The notes: generated by a model not told the origin, from the letters alone. Positions 12,706-23,370 are shown, counted from the first letter of the stretch. The stretch: 64,000 bases of DNA from Canna indica (GCA_034359265.1 CP136890.1:54739501-54803500), one strand, 5' to 3'. Numbers and translations are program-made.

Positions 12706-13131
12706 GATCCTCGGGAGGCTGCAAAGTTACTTATTCCTCTGTTAGAGAAAGCTGAAAGTGTTATTCCAGTAGAACAGCGGCGGACACCACCCATCAGAGT
12801 TGGGGTAAACCATATTGAGGCTATTGGAGCTTACAGAACAATTGTAATATGAACTGCGCACATGCTGTTGTTCATGGCTTATCTACATATGATGCTTATG
12901 CAGGCCACAGTAGGTCTGAGAGCTTTGGGAGCTGTGACATCTGAACATATTCTGCAAGCGATAAGGTTCGCAAATATCATGATTCTTGTTTATAACTTTT
13001 CTTGTTCATTATTTTCATCCCAACCTTAATTTTTGCAGGTTAGAGATCTCCTGCAACAAAAGAGCTCGTTAAAGTTCCAACCAGATTGGGTGACTGTTCT
13101 AGATGGAAATCAAGAAGGTGCCTTTCAGTGG
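12706..13131 (+). pseudogene. Captured apyrase (GDA1/CD39 nucleotidase) exons
   Basis: Apyrases remove phosphates from nucleoside tri- and diphosphates, often in the secretory pathway or at the cell surface. Three plus-strand exons can be read, all in phase 0. Exon 12706-12804 has AAKLLIPLLEKAESVIPVE and ends before a GT donor. Exon 12904-12960 has ATVGLRALGAVTSEHILQA, matching apyrase conserved region 2 (family ATAGLR). Exon 13039-13131 has PDWVTVLDGNQEGAFQW, the conserved region 3 type (DG.xEG), between TTTTGCAG and a GT donor. Together they encode 83 residues of a protein usually over 400. The exons are open, but the donor after exon 2 reads AT instead of GT, and no start or remaining domains are present. 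The ProRS fragment in the same element lies on the opposite strand. Confidence 0.88.
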
Positions 13132-14767
13132 GTATATACTTCAACTTATGCCTTATAATATGTACATTTATATGGAATACTCTTTTAATGCCTCATATAA
13201 CTAACATTTTTATTGTTCAGTCAAATCAGTGTTGAAAGAAAAAATCTTATTTCCTCCCCCCTTTTTTGTTGATTTAATCAATTTTATCGTGCTCCATCCT
13301 AATGGATTCTCCTAGTTTGAAAAAATTGTTTTCTTCTTTTTCAACTTCCTTCTTACTAAATGCTAATGACTTATTCTTAATTTTTTATTGGCTGCAAACA
13401 TAGTAAAGCCCAATTTACACTATGTACCTATTGTTGTTATTGTTGTTACTTGTGAGAGGAGATTTACAAAGCAAAAACTGTTGCTGTCTTGAATAGATGA
13501 ATGTTTAAAATGCAGTTCTTAGATCTTGCAACTTCTATCATGGTGAACAAACACAACTATATCAACAATTCTGACAATAAAAAATACATCCAGAACTTTC
13601 AAGTGGCTGAAAACGCTGTGACCTACATGGTAAACTAGAATTCATTGAACTGTTAAACATAATGCTAACTTACATGTTAAACACTATGACCTACATGGTT
13701 TGTACTTTGTGTCAGTACATGTATCTTGAAGCTTGGTAATTGGTGGTAAGACACCCTTAAAGTAGTGTAGACTATCAAATGTTGAATAGTTAGCCTGCTT
13801 GTTAGAGGAGCCAGTTCATGAAATGAACACAAATAAAGTAATGCATGATACAATCTTTTGTAGCACTTGGACACTTGGGGTATCCAATCAGCTAGCAAAC
13901 CACACTGATTTGGATGAGTATTTTTATCGCGATTCAGTTTGAAATCCATCCAAACTTAAAAGATCAATTTAGTTTTGATTGAACTAAATGCCATACTTGT
14001 TATTTCAATTTGCAATTTAGGAAGAAAAACCCATGTGCACAGTACACCAAACTAAACTGAACAATTAAATAAAAAATTGAGCTGAACCAATAATTTTGGT
14101 TCCATTTAGTTAGAATTTTTGGTTTGGACCGAAATCTGAACGCCCCTGTATACAAATATTAGCGAAATTCTATGGATCCATGATCTTATCTGTAGAGCAT
14201 ATGAGAGTCACAAAATAAGGATCAAATAGTAATGAAGTAAATGAATAACATAAAAGACAACTGTTTAAGATTTCATTGAGATTAGGCCTACATCTAGCAA
14301 TGGGACAAGGACTATGTAATTATCAAAGTATCATTACTTGTTTCATAGTAGAAAATAAGCAAATTGATTTCTTTAAAGGTTTCATCATGGAAGCTAAGAG
14401 AACTGCTAGATCTTGGCACTCAGTTCAAGAGAAAGTTGTTGGTTATCTGCACAATGTCAAAGAAATTCCAGATTTCATATATTGTCATGCACTATATCAA
14501 GAGTCAAGAGCAACTGGATCCTGACATACACCTTTGATATATTGCCAATTCGGAATGAGAAGCAAGACCTTTCAATCTTGTCTCTCTTTGTCCTATTGTA
14601 CTTTACTCTGTTCAAACCACTTATCTCTAAGGTAGACAGGCAACTATTGCTGCCAGTCATCATTGACAGTGATGGAAAAAGGGGTCTTTCTTGGCAGTAG
14701 TTCTTACTAGGTCACAAACATATTATCAATCATTGACAGTGCCTGAGGATGACATTCCACTATGATA

Positions 14768-14870
14768 GTAAGTTTGCCAAGTTATGATTTTGCCAAATTC
14801 AACCTCACCATGACACCCACAAGCACCTAATAAGGCAGAATATAAGATAAGTTTGACTTCAATTTTTTTT
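14768..14870 (-). pseudogene. Possible captured PPR-protein fragment
   Basis: The minus strand encodes YSALLGACGCHGEVEFGKII, a close fit to the consensus shared by the late repeats and E region of plant pentatricopeptide-repeat proteins (ALLGACxxHGxVELGK). PPR proteins bind organelle RNAs. The match is only about 25 residues long. Upstream is a short hydrophobic run, and downstream the resemblance stops. Such a short match may be coincidence, though its neighbours show this element captures host exons. Confidence 0.45.
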
Positions 14871-15663
14871 TGTCTAATAGAATGAAGAAGGATAGATTGG
14901 ATGGTTTTGGATAAAGAGCTCTTGTCTATCATCTAGAGGTATGTTATCATTATTTTATTTTAAAGATTCATTTTGACCATGTGGACTCTACATTCTTAGG
15001 TAAACTATTGATGATTTTTTATGGCTTTGTTGATCAACACTGCGATATCTCTGCCCATAGTGTGTTTGTTGGTGGGCAAATGAAATATCCCCTATAGATT
15101 TGAATTTTGTGTAACTAATATCACATTTAATTTCATGATTGCAATCCATTAATTTTGTGTCCAATCAACACTTCAGTTTTCGAAAAAATATTGCCATCCA
15201 CTGATTTCACTCAGCTCACAACTGTAATAGCCAAGAACTCCCTCTATGATACACTTCATACTATTAGCTTTATATCAAAAGGAAAGTTGTTGTCCACTAA
15301 TTTCATTTGGCACATAAACTATTTTTTTAAATATCAGTATATCAGTATCTACTTTGCACATCTTTTGGTGTTGAAATGATGCTTGCTTTTCATATGATTA
15401 TTGATGAAGCAAGTTGTTTTTTTAATATGGTTATGCACTGATACTTGTAAATTTTTCTGGTTGCATATATTTAGTTTCTTTGTTATTGATGTAAGATATA
15501 TGCCAACAAAATAGATTGAACAAATCACAGCAAAAATGGAGGCATCAGATGGGCAATAAAAGATTTTATGTAATAAAAGAAAAATTGATAATATTTTTTT
15601 GCATAAACAGATTCATATTTTGAATTTGAAAATAATGTCGATATTATGTTTTAACTCATTCTT

Positions 15664-15962
15664 GTGATTTATATAAAGCATGCTCAAAAGAATGAAGACT
15701 TGGACATAAAGGCTATGCAATCTCTTTTGAAGACATTTATTGCACAGGCGAACCCAAATTTGGACATAGAGGCTATAACAGCTCTGTTGGCACCCCCAAC
15801 TACTCTAAGGGACGCCAATTGCATCCTTGGTTATTTCACTTCCACACATCATCCTCAAAATCAAGTAATAAAAGTTTAATATATGATTATGGAGTCTTTT
15901 GATCATTTTTAATTATTAATTTATTTTTGCAGGAAAATGATGAATTGAGAGATGAAAGATGA
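15664..15962 (+). CDS. Possible last exons of the CACTA second gene
   Basis: An open exon-like segment (to 15864, containing NEDLDIKAMQSLLKTFIAQ) ends before a GT donor. A TTTTTGCAG acceptor follows, and a short exon of nine codons (ENDELRDER) leads to a TGA. The two join in phase 0. Its place near the right end of the element, after all other content, fits the 3' end of the second (DNA-binding, TNPA-like) gene of CACTA elements. The counterpart in CACTA-C lies beyond the window, so this cannot be compared here. Confidence 0.35.
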
Positions 15963-16244
15963 ATTTTATGGAGGAGATGATCAAGAGGACTTGGCTAATT
16001 TGGAATGGGAATGCTAGGCTTGATAGAATAATTTTACATATTTGTGAACTTTATTTAGACTTAATTGTGAAATTGTAGAATAAGAATACTATAATTGTGA
16101 ACTTGTTATTTTGAGTCAACAATTAAATACATTCTACGTTTGAATGAAATTTATATTTTTGAATCTACGTTTGTGAAATCGTGTGGTCGTCTGTGAAATT
16201 GTATAGTTTAACAGAAATATACCTTTAGGATCAAATATGAACCT

Positions 16245-16745
16245 ATGTACAAATTATAGGAACGGTTCCTCTCGCCTATAGGAACAGTTTTCAATCGTTC
16301 TTATATTTCCGACCTATAGGAACGGTTTTCAACCGTTCCTATAATGTGTACCTATAGGAACGGCTGCAGAACTGTTCCTATAAGCTTTACCTATAGGAAC
16401 AGTTGTCGAACCGTTCCTATAGGTAAACATTATAGGAACGGTTAAAAAAACCGTTCCTATAGGTTGGAACTATCGGAACGGTTAAAAAACCATTCCTATA
16501 ATCTAGGTTTATAGGAACAATTTTCTAGCTGTTCCTATAGGCATGGACTACATGAACACTTTTACAACCGTTCCCATAGGCTGGACCTATGGAAACGATT
16601 TTTTTGGCAGTGTGGCCATAGGGGACGAAAATCGTTCCTATAGCCTAACGGAACGGCTGATTTGAGTACACATGGGAAATCGTTCCCGTAGGTCTATGAG
16701 AACGGTTTTTTATGTTTTGGGAACGGTTTTCAACCGTTCCTATAG
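16245..16745. repeat. CACTA-B right subterminal AACCGTTCC repeats
   Basis: More than ten GGAACGGTT/AACCGTTCC motifs, mostly as inverted pairs separated by TATAGG-type spacers, so each pair could fold into a hairpin. A TTTTTTTGGCAGTG string ending at 16612 resembles a terminus, but the repeats continue past it to about 16745. No TAGTAGTG terminus is present. Confidence 0.8.
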
Positions 16746-17650
16746 GTTAAAAATGTTTCCGACAACTTCAAACTATCGACCACTCTTCAACCTTATGAAG
16801 ATATGGGTGACCCGACCACCCACCCCGAAGTTCAGATCGTTGATGCTCCACAATGGCACAACTGACTCCATCCTCTGCCGAGCTTTCCCCATCTTTTTGG
16901 AGAAGGTCGCATTACGTACAATGGTTCTCCACCCTCCCACCAGGGTTAGTCCACACCTTCTTGGAACTCTCTAGAGCCTTCACCAGTCAGTTCTCCTTAT
17001 CTCGGATCTACTCCAAGATCGAGGACTCTCTTCACTACATCAAGCAAGGATAGCACGAGCCATTGAGGGAGTACTTGAAAAGATTCCATGTTGTGATCAT
17101 GGAGAAGAATTCAAGATCCCTCCTACGTATAGTGATGGACCCTATCCTCTGAAGAACAAGGGAGACACTCAAAAATCCTCATCGTCACCTGAACGAGAAA
17201 GTGGTACGCCTTTGCAAAAGCCCTCGATATTGCTGGAGGTGATCATCGCTGAGCTCTGCTACCTTATCTCATTGTGAACCCATGAGTACAGGTCCGAGGC
17301 TTTGCCCGACGTACCTACTATCATCTCAAGGATAACACCCTTTTTCCCCATCAACTCGGTAAAGACTGAAAACCCTAACAAACAAGGGACGAGTCAGTAC
17401 AACCTAAGGTCAACCCTGACAATGCAGAAGCAAAGAGTAGAGTTAGTGAAACTTATCAAAAGAATATGACAATGGTCGAGGTTATAAGAGCAACGACAAC
17501 ATTGCTAACAAATACCTCGAACGCACGAACAAGGAGTGAACAAGAAGGTGGGACGCAAGAAAACTCGAAATGAGTGAGAGGGATAGAGCTTTAACGACCA
17601 AGAGGCGATAACATCCTAATCAAACGACTAACTGTCATACTCTGACAACG
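16746..17650 (+). pseudogene. Gypsy copy 1, gag central region
   Basis: Gag resumes here with the equivalent of PYxxMGDPT followed by the retrotransposon gag core (compare LLNGxTDPxLxRAFPxFLE in the other copies), split over several frames by indels and stops. Gag packages the element's RNA. By about 17250 similarity fades into 3' non-coding sequence with no protease, RT or integrase, so this copy lost its pol region before or after CACTA-B arrived. Confidence 0.65.
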
Positions 17651-18094
17651 AGCTAAATCCTAGCCAATTGCCCCATCAGCGGCGGGATGGCGGAAACTTA
17701 AACGCCGTAAAGCACGATGAACAAACAGATCTCCATGTCTTTATTACTCCCCCTACTAGAATTAAATGCTAGGAAAGGTAGATTGCAATAGAAAACTAAC
17801 ATGTGGAATGAAGCACCCTCCCTTCACGTAGCCACCATGCTAGATATAGGAACCAAAAAGTCGCAAAACGAGGAAACTGAGGTACGTTGATCTCACATAC
17901 CTTGTCGATTCAAGGGAGGAATACAATACATGCTCGCCTCTCAAAGCCTGACCGAAGTCAAACACTCGAGACACGCATAAAGCACGACGAGCAAACAGAA
18001 CTCGTTACATACAAAGAGCTCGAAAAGTGAGTAGAAGTTGACACACTACTAGAGACCGACATGGAGTCCTCGGAGTCTAGCCAAACTCAGGGGT
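17651..18094 (+). other. Gypsy copy 1, 3' non-coding remnant and PPT-like tract
   Basis: No reading frame of note. The segment ends AAACTCAGGGGT just before the LTR, the position of a degraded polypurine tract (compare CTCGGGGGC at 46066-46075). Confidence 0.4.
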
Positions 18095-18524
18095 TGTGGA
18101 CTAGACTAACTCTTTGGGCATGACCGGATCAAGGCCCAAAAGTGCATGCACTCATGAACCGGACTCAAGTCAAGCCAACTACAATCTAGCCTAGGGGCTC
18201 CACTCGATCATATACGGACACTCACATCCTTCATTAATTACCAGAGATTCTACAGTAATGAGTCCAACATTTCTAATAAAAATTTCGATCCATTCCGGGC
18301 ATATCCCTGCGAGATTCAAGGAGATATTATCGTCTGAGACATCGCAAACTTGCACTATAAACAAGCACAACGCACATCAAGTATACTATCTATTCCAATT
18401 TCATACTCACCATCTAAAATTTCTTCTTACTTGAGTATCAGAATGTCTTTGAAGGTCTCCCATCGGAGCAGCGCCGGACCAAGAGATGCACTGACCCGCA
18501 ACACCCTGGCTTCGGGTAAGAATA
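18095..18524 (+). mobile_element. Gypsy copy 1, 3' LTR
   Basis: It begins TGTGGACTAGAC (compare TGTGGACTGAAC at 46076) and aligns with the LTR at 54978-55392 through GAACCGGACTCAAGTCAAG, the TATA region (ACTATAAAC near 18352) and the GGAGCAGCGCCGGACCA stretch. It ends near TAAGAATA, where the copy at 55392 has CAAGAACA. Confidence 0.75.
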
Positions 18525-18772
18525 GTTTAATATAAGCATGAGCTAGAACTGGAAAATAAAATGTTAAAGAAATGATTTAAAGTTCTGAAATGAAAATTTA
18601 CTAAATGATTTGAAATTTAAAATGGATGATTTAAAGATAAAAACAATGACTTGGAAATTGAAGTTGATGATTTGTTAATCGAAGAACGCAAAATCAAGAG
18701 CGGAAACAAAATTTTAAATTATCAACTTAGTGTTTAATACACATTAATTAATGTCTAAATGAGATTTAAGGG

Positions 18773-19567
18773 GGCATTTTTTTATATGATCTTTTTGGGA
18801 TAAGCGTTTTAAAAAGTGATCCTCCTTTTAAATTTAACAAAATCTAGCCAAAAGAATAATTTTTAGGACAAAAATTACCCTCATCGATACCCGACATGTA
18901 TAATGAAAAGATGTGTCTATTTCAACAATCTGTTCAGGTGTCGACAACCAATGATAGTCCGTCCATATGCAACAAACAATGGACAAAGACAACACACTCT
19001 GCCTTGGATGTCAACAACCTAGGACAACCGGAGAACACTCCCTCCATATGCCAACAATAAGGGACAAAGGAAACACACACCTTGCTCTGGATGTTAACAA
19101 CCGAAGATGACCCGTAACAACTCGTCTAGGGTGTCGACAACTCGGGATAACCCGTCGACGGACTAGTCAATAGTCCGGAACAAAGACAAAACATCCTTCA
19201 CTCATATCTTTGTTGCTTGTGTGATTTCTATTTGTGTTATAGATCACTTACAAGGAAAAGGAGAATTTGATTCATGCCAAAAATGATTGTGGGATGCCAA
19301 AGATGGATCGAAGAAATTGTGACACCAGATTGCACGTTGGTCGATGAGAGGACGGGGTGGGGGAGTGGCGAGGGACAATTATCGGTGGTGGATCCAACGA
19401 AGAGAGAGAGAAAAAAAATAAGGGAGGAAAACATATGAGCAGAGATGGAAGGGAAAGAGAGATAAGGATGAATGATATTTTTATTCATTCATATAAAATT
19501 TGATCAAAAATTATTTGGGGAGTCATTTTTTAAAACGTTTATCTCAAGAAGGATCAATTCATGCAAC
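18773..19567. mobile_element. Inverted-repeat element of about 0.8 kb (MITE-like)
   Basis: The left end (GATCTTTTTGGGATAAGCGTTTTAAAA) is mirrored at the right end in inverted form (TTTTAAAACGTTTATCTC...GATCAATTCATGC) over about 50-60 bp. Between them are two to three imperfect direct repeats of about 100 bp, each with GTC(G/A)ACAACC and TCCATATGC. A clear target duplication was not found, so the superfamily is left open. Confidence 0.5.
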
Positions 19568-20415
19568 TTTATCTTAAAACTAACTAAAAGTAAATAATTT
19601 GTAAAACTATAAGTCTCACCAAAGGATCCGTAAAAGTAGTTTTAGAAAAAAGATATCATTTTCAAGGAGCTACAATCTAAAACAAATTAAATTGTTATTG
19701 CTGTAGTGCTTACGACCGTATAATTCCTTCCTTATTGTACTTTCTTTAGGAACACCAATAATACATTGGGTAAAATATATATACCTAGAACCACTAAAAA
19801 TCTCTTAGTCTCATGTACAGTGAGCCACCTCAGATTAAGGAGAGAAGAAATGATTGCATAGTTCAAGTGTAGCGACTTCTTTCACCATATGCCTACGGTA
19901 AAACAATTAACATTAATGACTCATTATTGTATAACCTTTATGCTTTACTATTCATCACACATACATTTATCATGGTTTTCATGTATTAGTTTTGGGTCTC
20001 CTTGGAGGCCACATGGCCCACATGTCTTATACGACTTTGCAACTTGACTAAGGACAAGCTAATGTTGGTCATCAGTTTTTGACCAAAAGGGAGAATTTGT
20101 AGGATCTTGCAATTTCATGATGCTACATTATTCAGATCTCTTTAGTTCATTTTTAGAATGAATGATTTCATTCATTAAAATTAGTTTTATTATCCTTAAG
20201 CCAATAGTGACACTTTATGATATATTTCATTTTTTTTAAATCACGCTTATGACTCTAGGACATGAGGACACTAACTACTTTAAGAGCAAATTATTCTTAG
20301 CAAATAAAGGCTAACAGTAAAAAAAATGATAGACGATAAAAAGTTATCGTTATCAATAAATTTTATTAAATTATCCAAAGATTCAAGTGTGGAAACTCGG
20401 TTTAGTTGCACATCA
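19568..20415. other. No gene or recognisable element
   Basis: AT-rich DNA with no long reading frame, terminal repeat or RNA gene that I can recognise. Confidence 0.5.
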
Positions 20416-20913
20416 TGAGTATATTAGATATTGTGTTGGTTTATAATATTTGATGGGGGTGCTACGTACCATCAATTTCGGCTTAAGTATTTTAATTAGG
20501 TCAATGATTTAAGTTTAAGAAGTTGATGAGTCAATTATCCCATCGAGCGAATTGTAAAATATGGTATCAGAGCAGGCTTTAGTCCTATGCATGGTGAGAA
20601 AGCCTACGTGAGAAAGGATTGCCCAGGAGATGCGGTGGGACTAGTATTAGGCTAGGTCTCACATACCATCGACTTGGGTGTGATTATGAGCTATGTGATA
20701 TACTTGAGTTGAATCTTGACAAAGACGTCAAGACATAAGTATGGGAGATAATAAAAGTCTGATTTAATCCTATATCAAGAGTATATTAGATATTGTGTTG
20801 ATTTATAAGATTTGATGGGTGCTATCATCAATTTCAACTTAAGTATTTTAATTAGGCTAATGATTTGGGCCTAAAAAATTGATGGATCAATTATCTTGCG
20901 GGTTATAAAATCA
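20416..20913 (+). mobile_element. TRIM-like miniature LTR retrotransposon
   Basis: Two direct repeats of about 140 bp (20416-20561 and 20778-20913) share GAGTATATTAGATATTGTGTTG and AAGTATTTTAATTAGG. Directly after the first is TGGTATCAGAGC (20562-20573), the usual primer-binding site complementary to initiator methionine tRNA. A purine-rich stretch (ATGGGAGATAATAAAAG) precedes the second repeat. The roughly 215-bp interior codes for nothing. This is the layout of a terminal-repeat retrotransposon in miniature. Exact ends and the target duplication are unclear, and some decay is evident. Confidence 0.6.
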
Positions 20914-21652
20914 AGTAGTTGTATAAAAAATATGCTTATGCTATGTCCATAATGATTCATGGAGAAAATTTAATTATGATATAATTAATTGATACTTAGT
21001 CAAACTTGTAATAGTACGCAGGTTTTACTTGATTTAGTTTTACTTATAAGAATAAGATTATTGAAAAATTATTTTTGACTTAATCTTAACATATGTACCC
21101 TGTAAATGTAATTATGTTGAAATTTTTTATAAAGTTTTGTTGATAGTATGATTTTTAATGATTTTATAAGTGAAGGAGGTCAAAAACTTTCAATTTCTAG
21201 ATGGAGAAACTTAAGTTGAAGGTCGAATCGAATCGAATCGAATCGAATCGAACCTTGGCTGACACTCAGTTGCTTGACCTGCAATTGAACTTCATAGGAC
21301 AAGTAAGGTTTTGATCTTATAATTTTTAGTTATTTAATAGTGAAATCGTAAATTCTATTATAGTTATTTTATAGTTATTTTAATTTTTAGACATCTATGC
21401 AGAAATATGAGAACTAATTATATACACTTTTTAATTATTATAAAGTGAAATCAAATTTAGTATAGTTGTACTTTAATTATCTAGGAGAAATTTGCTTGTA
21501 ATTACGACAACAAAAAGTCTACTATACAATCCTTCATAATGATATTCATAAAATCAGGAAGTCATCAGTCCTCCCATCCAAATTGAGACTTGTTTCTTCT
21601 TGCATAATTTGCAAATTAATCTATTATCTTATATTTTTGGAAAAAAATTTAT
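20914..21652. other. No gene; short TCGAA microsatellite
   Basis: AT-rich DNA without recognisable genes. It contains six uninterrupted TCGAA units at 21223-21252. Confidence 0.5.
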
Positions 21653-21664
21653 ATGAGCAGTCTG

Positions 21665-21839
21665 TTCATATAAATCTTTACGAAAGATTGAATATGAGTT
21701 TTAAACGACTGAACATGAATAAAAAAAAAATATATATATATATTCATATCTATTCATTTTATATCCATGTTCATATACATTCTTTTTCTATCAATATTCA
21801 GTCGCTTAAAGTTCATATCCACTTATTCATAGATTTTCT
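21665..21839. mobile_element. Small foldback insertion flanked by 12-bp direct repeats
   Basis: A 175-bp segment flanked by ATGAGCAGTCTG on both sides (21653-21664 and 21840-21851), which looks like a target duplication. Inside, ATATGAGTTTTAAACGACTGAA is mirrored by an inverted copy (TTCAGTCGCTTAAAGTTCATAT), with an A/T-rich centre (AATAAAAAAAAAATATATAT). The duplication is longer than typical for MITEs and closer to that of retroposed sequences. Confidence 0.45.
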
Positions 21840-21986
21840 ATGAGCAGTCTGCCCATAGAAGTTGCACTCATTTTTTTGTCCCCCAACATATTAAAACCTT
21901 ACTCCTATATACTCACCTACCAATAATAAAATATCATTTATTAGACCCCTAATAGGCTAGTAAGGCTCAATTATGAGTTTAGAGTC

Positions 21987-22420
21987 ATATGACTATTTAT
22001 CCTGTCTGACCTCTTTGTAGTTCAGCCTCGGAATCGCATGCGCACCTTTATGAGAGTTGTTTGTACACATTGCGAGGTTGGAGGCGTTTCTTACTTTTAG
22101 CCTGTCTAAAATCGTTTGGGCTGAATTTTGCACATTGGCTTTCAAACTCAAGTGGTCCTTGTGTTGACAAATTCCTTCTTTCCACAGCTACAATGATTTG
22201 GCGATGGAAGATCTGGTGTGAGCGGAACAATCGTTGTTTTGATTCTTCTACTTGCTCTCATATCATTTTATCAATTGAGGTTGTTAACCTATTTCGCCCC
22301 ACTTGTTGACTTGTTGTTTATTCTTGTTATTTTGTCTGATCTGTCTTTTACCTTACTTCAACTTCTATTGTTCAATTCTCTTGATAAATATAAGTATACT
22401 TTCTATCAATTTTTTTTTTT
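21987..22420 (+). mobile_element. 5'-truncated LINE (L1-type) with target duplication
   Basis: The 14-bp sequence ATGAGTTTAGAGTC occurs immediately before (21973-21986) and after (22421-22434) this segment, the mark of target-primed integration. The plus strand encodes TMIWRWKIWCERNNRCF near 22190-22240. This matches the zinc-binding region after the reverse transcriptase of plant LINEs (typically W..W..RN). The rest of the protein is absent. The 3' end is a run of 10 T, not A. Confidence 0.7.
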
Positions 22421-22552
22421 ATGAGTTTAGAGTCTGATTCAATAATAATGTTATCATATCCTATTTGTTTAGCATACTTGAAGGCATAAATTATAGCAAT
22501 GGTTTCCATAAATAGAATTGAGTCATTATTACATTAAATGCCTTTAGCATAA

Positions 22553-23361
22553 GGGTTAAGGGTGATTTTTGCCCTCGAATAATTAAAAATGGGGTAAAAA
22601 ATACTCTTAAATTCTTTTTTATTTAATTTTTACCCTCGAATTATTAGAAATGCGTAAAAGTATCCCTAAACTTATTTTTTGATAGATTTTTTACCTTTAA
22701 ACAAACGAAAATAGTTGAAAAATGCCCTCGAATTATTAGAAATGCGTAAAAGTATCCCTAAACTTATTTTTTGATAGATTTTTTACCCTTAGACAAACGA
22801 AAATAGTTAAAAAATACTAGTATTTTTATCCATTTCTAAGGAAAAAAACTCTTTCTACCTTAAGACATGGGTAAAACTATTGAGGGCATGTTTGTTTGCG
22901 AGAATTTTTTTCGAGTTTTTGTTTCACGAAAATTGAAATCATTTTTCGAGTTTCGATTTTTTTATTTGGCGAAAACCTGTTTGTTTGACATGTTCAGTTT
23001 TCATGTTACGCGAAACTTTTATCCCAAAAGGGCCGCGAAAACGCGAAAAACTACTTTGAGTAGTTTTCGCGCTTGTGTGTATTTGGGTGTTTCGCGAAAA
23101 TGGATTTTCGCGAAACACGAACCGAAACTCGCCCATGTTGTCGTCAACAAATAACGTTTTGAGCTCATTTTACGAAAATCAAAAACAGGGCTAACAAACA
23201 CGCCTTGATATTTTTCAACTATTTTCGTTTGTCTAAGGGTAAAAAATTTATCAAAAAAAAAAAGTTTTTGTTTGTTTAAGGATAAAAATCAACCAAATAA
23301 GAGTTTTAAAATATTTTTATCCTATTTTTAATAATTCGAGGGCAAAACTCATCCTTAACCC
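22553..23361. mobile_element. Mutator-like MITE (9-bp target duplication TTAGCATAA)
   Basis: Long inverted ends (GGGTTAAGGGTGATTTTTGC against the complement of ...CATCCTTAACCC) are flanked by an exact 9-bp duplication, TTAGCATAA, at 22544-22552 and 23362-23370. Nine base pairs is the Mutator-superfamily size. The inner arms carry repeated TTTTTACCCTTA.ACAAACGAAAAT. A related element lies at 47061-47528. A further insertion (22884-23205) sits inside. No transposase. Confidence 0.85.
22884..23205. mobile_element. Nested MITE with GGGCATGTTTGTT ends
   Basis: A 322-bp segment inside the Mutator-like MITE with imperfect terminal inverted repeats (GGGCATGTTTGTT and AACAAACACGCCT), flanked by TGA on both sides. 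The 3-bp duplication and G-rich ends suggest the PIF/Harbinger type, though a hAT origin cannot be excluded. It is packed with TTTCGCGAAA-like palindromes, including a near-perfect hairpin at 23042-23071. Overlapping open frames on both strands here are a consequence of this symmetry. Confidence 0.55.
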
Positions 23362-23370
23362 TTAGCATAA

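Noticed and set aside
16245..16745. Evenly spaced short repeats resembling a CRISPR array
   Set aside because: Repeats occur in both orientations, spacers are not unique, and their position at transposon ends shows them to be CACTA subterminal repeats.
20562..20573. Primer-binding site of a full-length LTR retrotransposon
   Set aside because: No gag or pol nearby. The flanking direct repeats and short interior fit a TRIM-like element instead.
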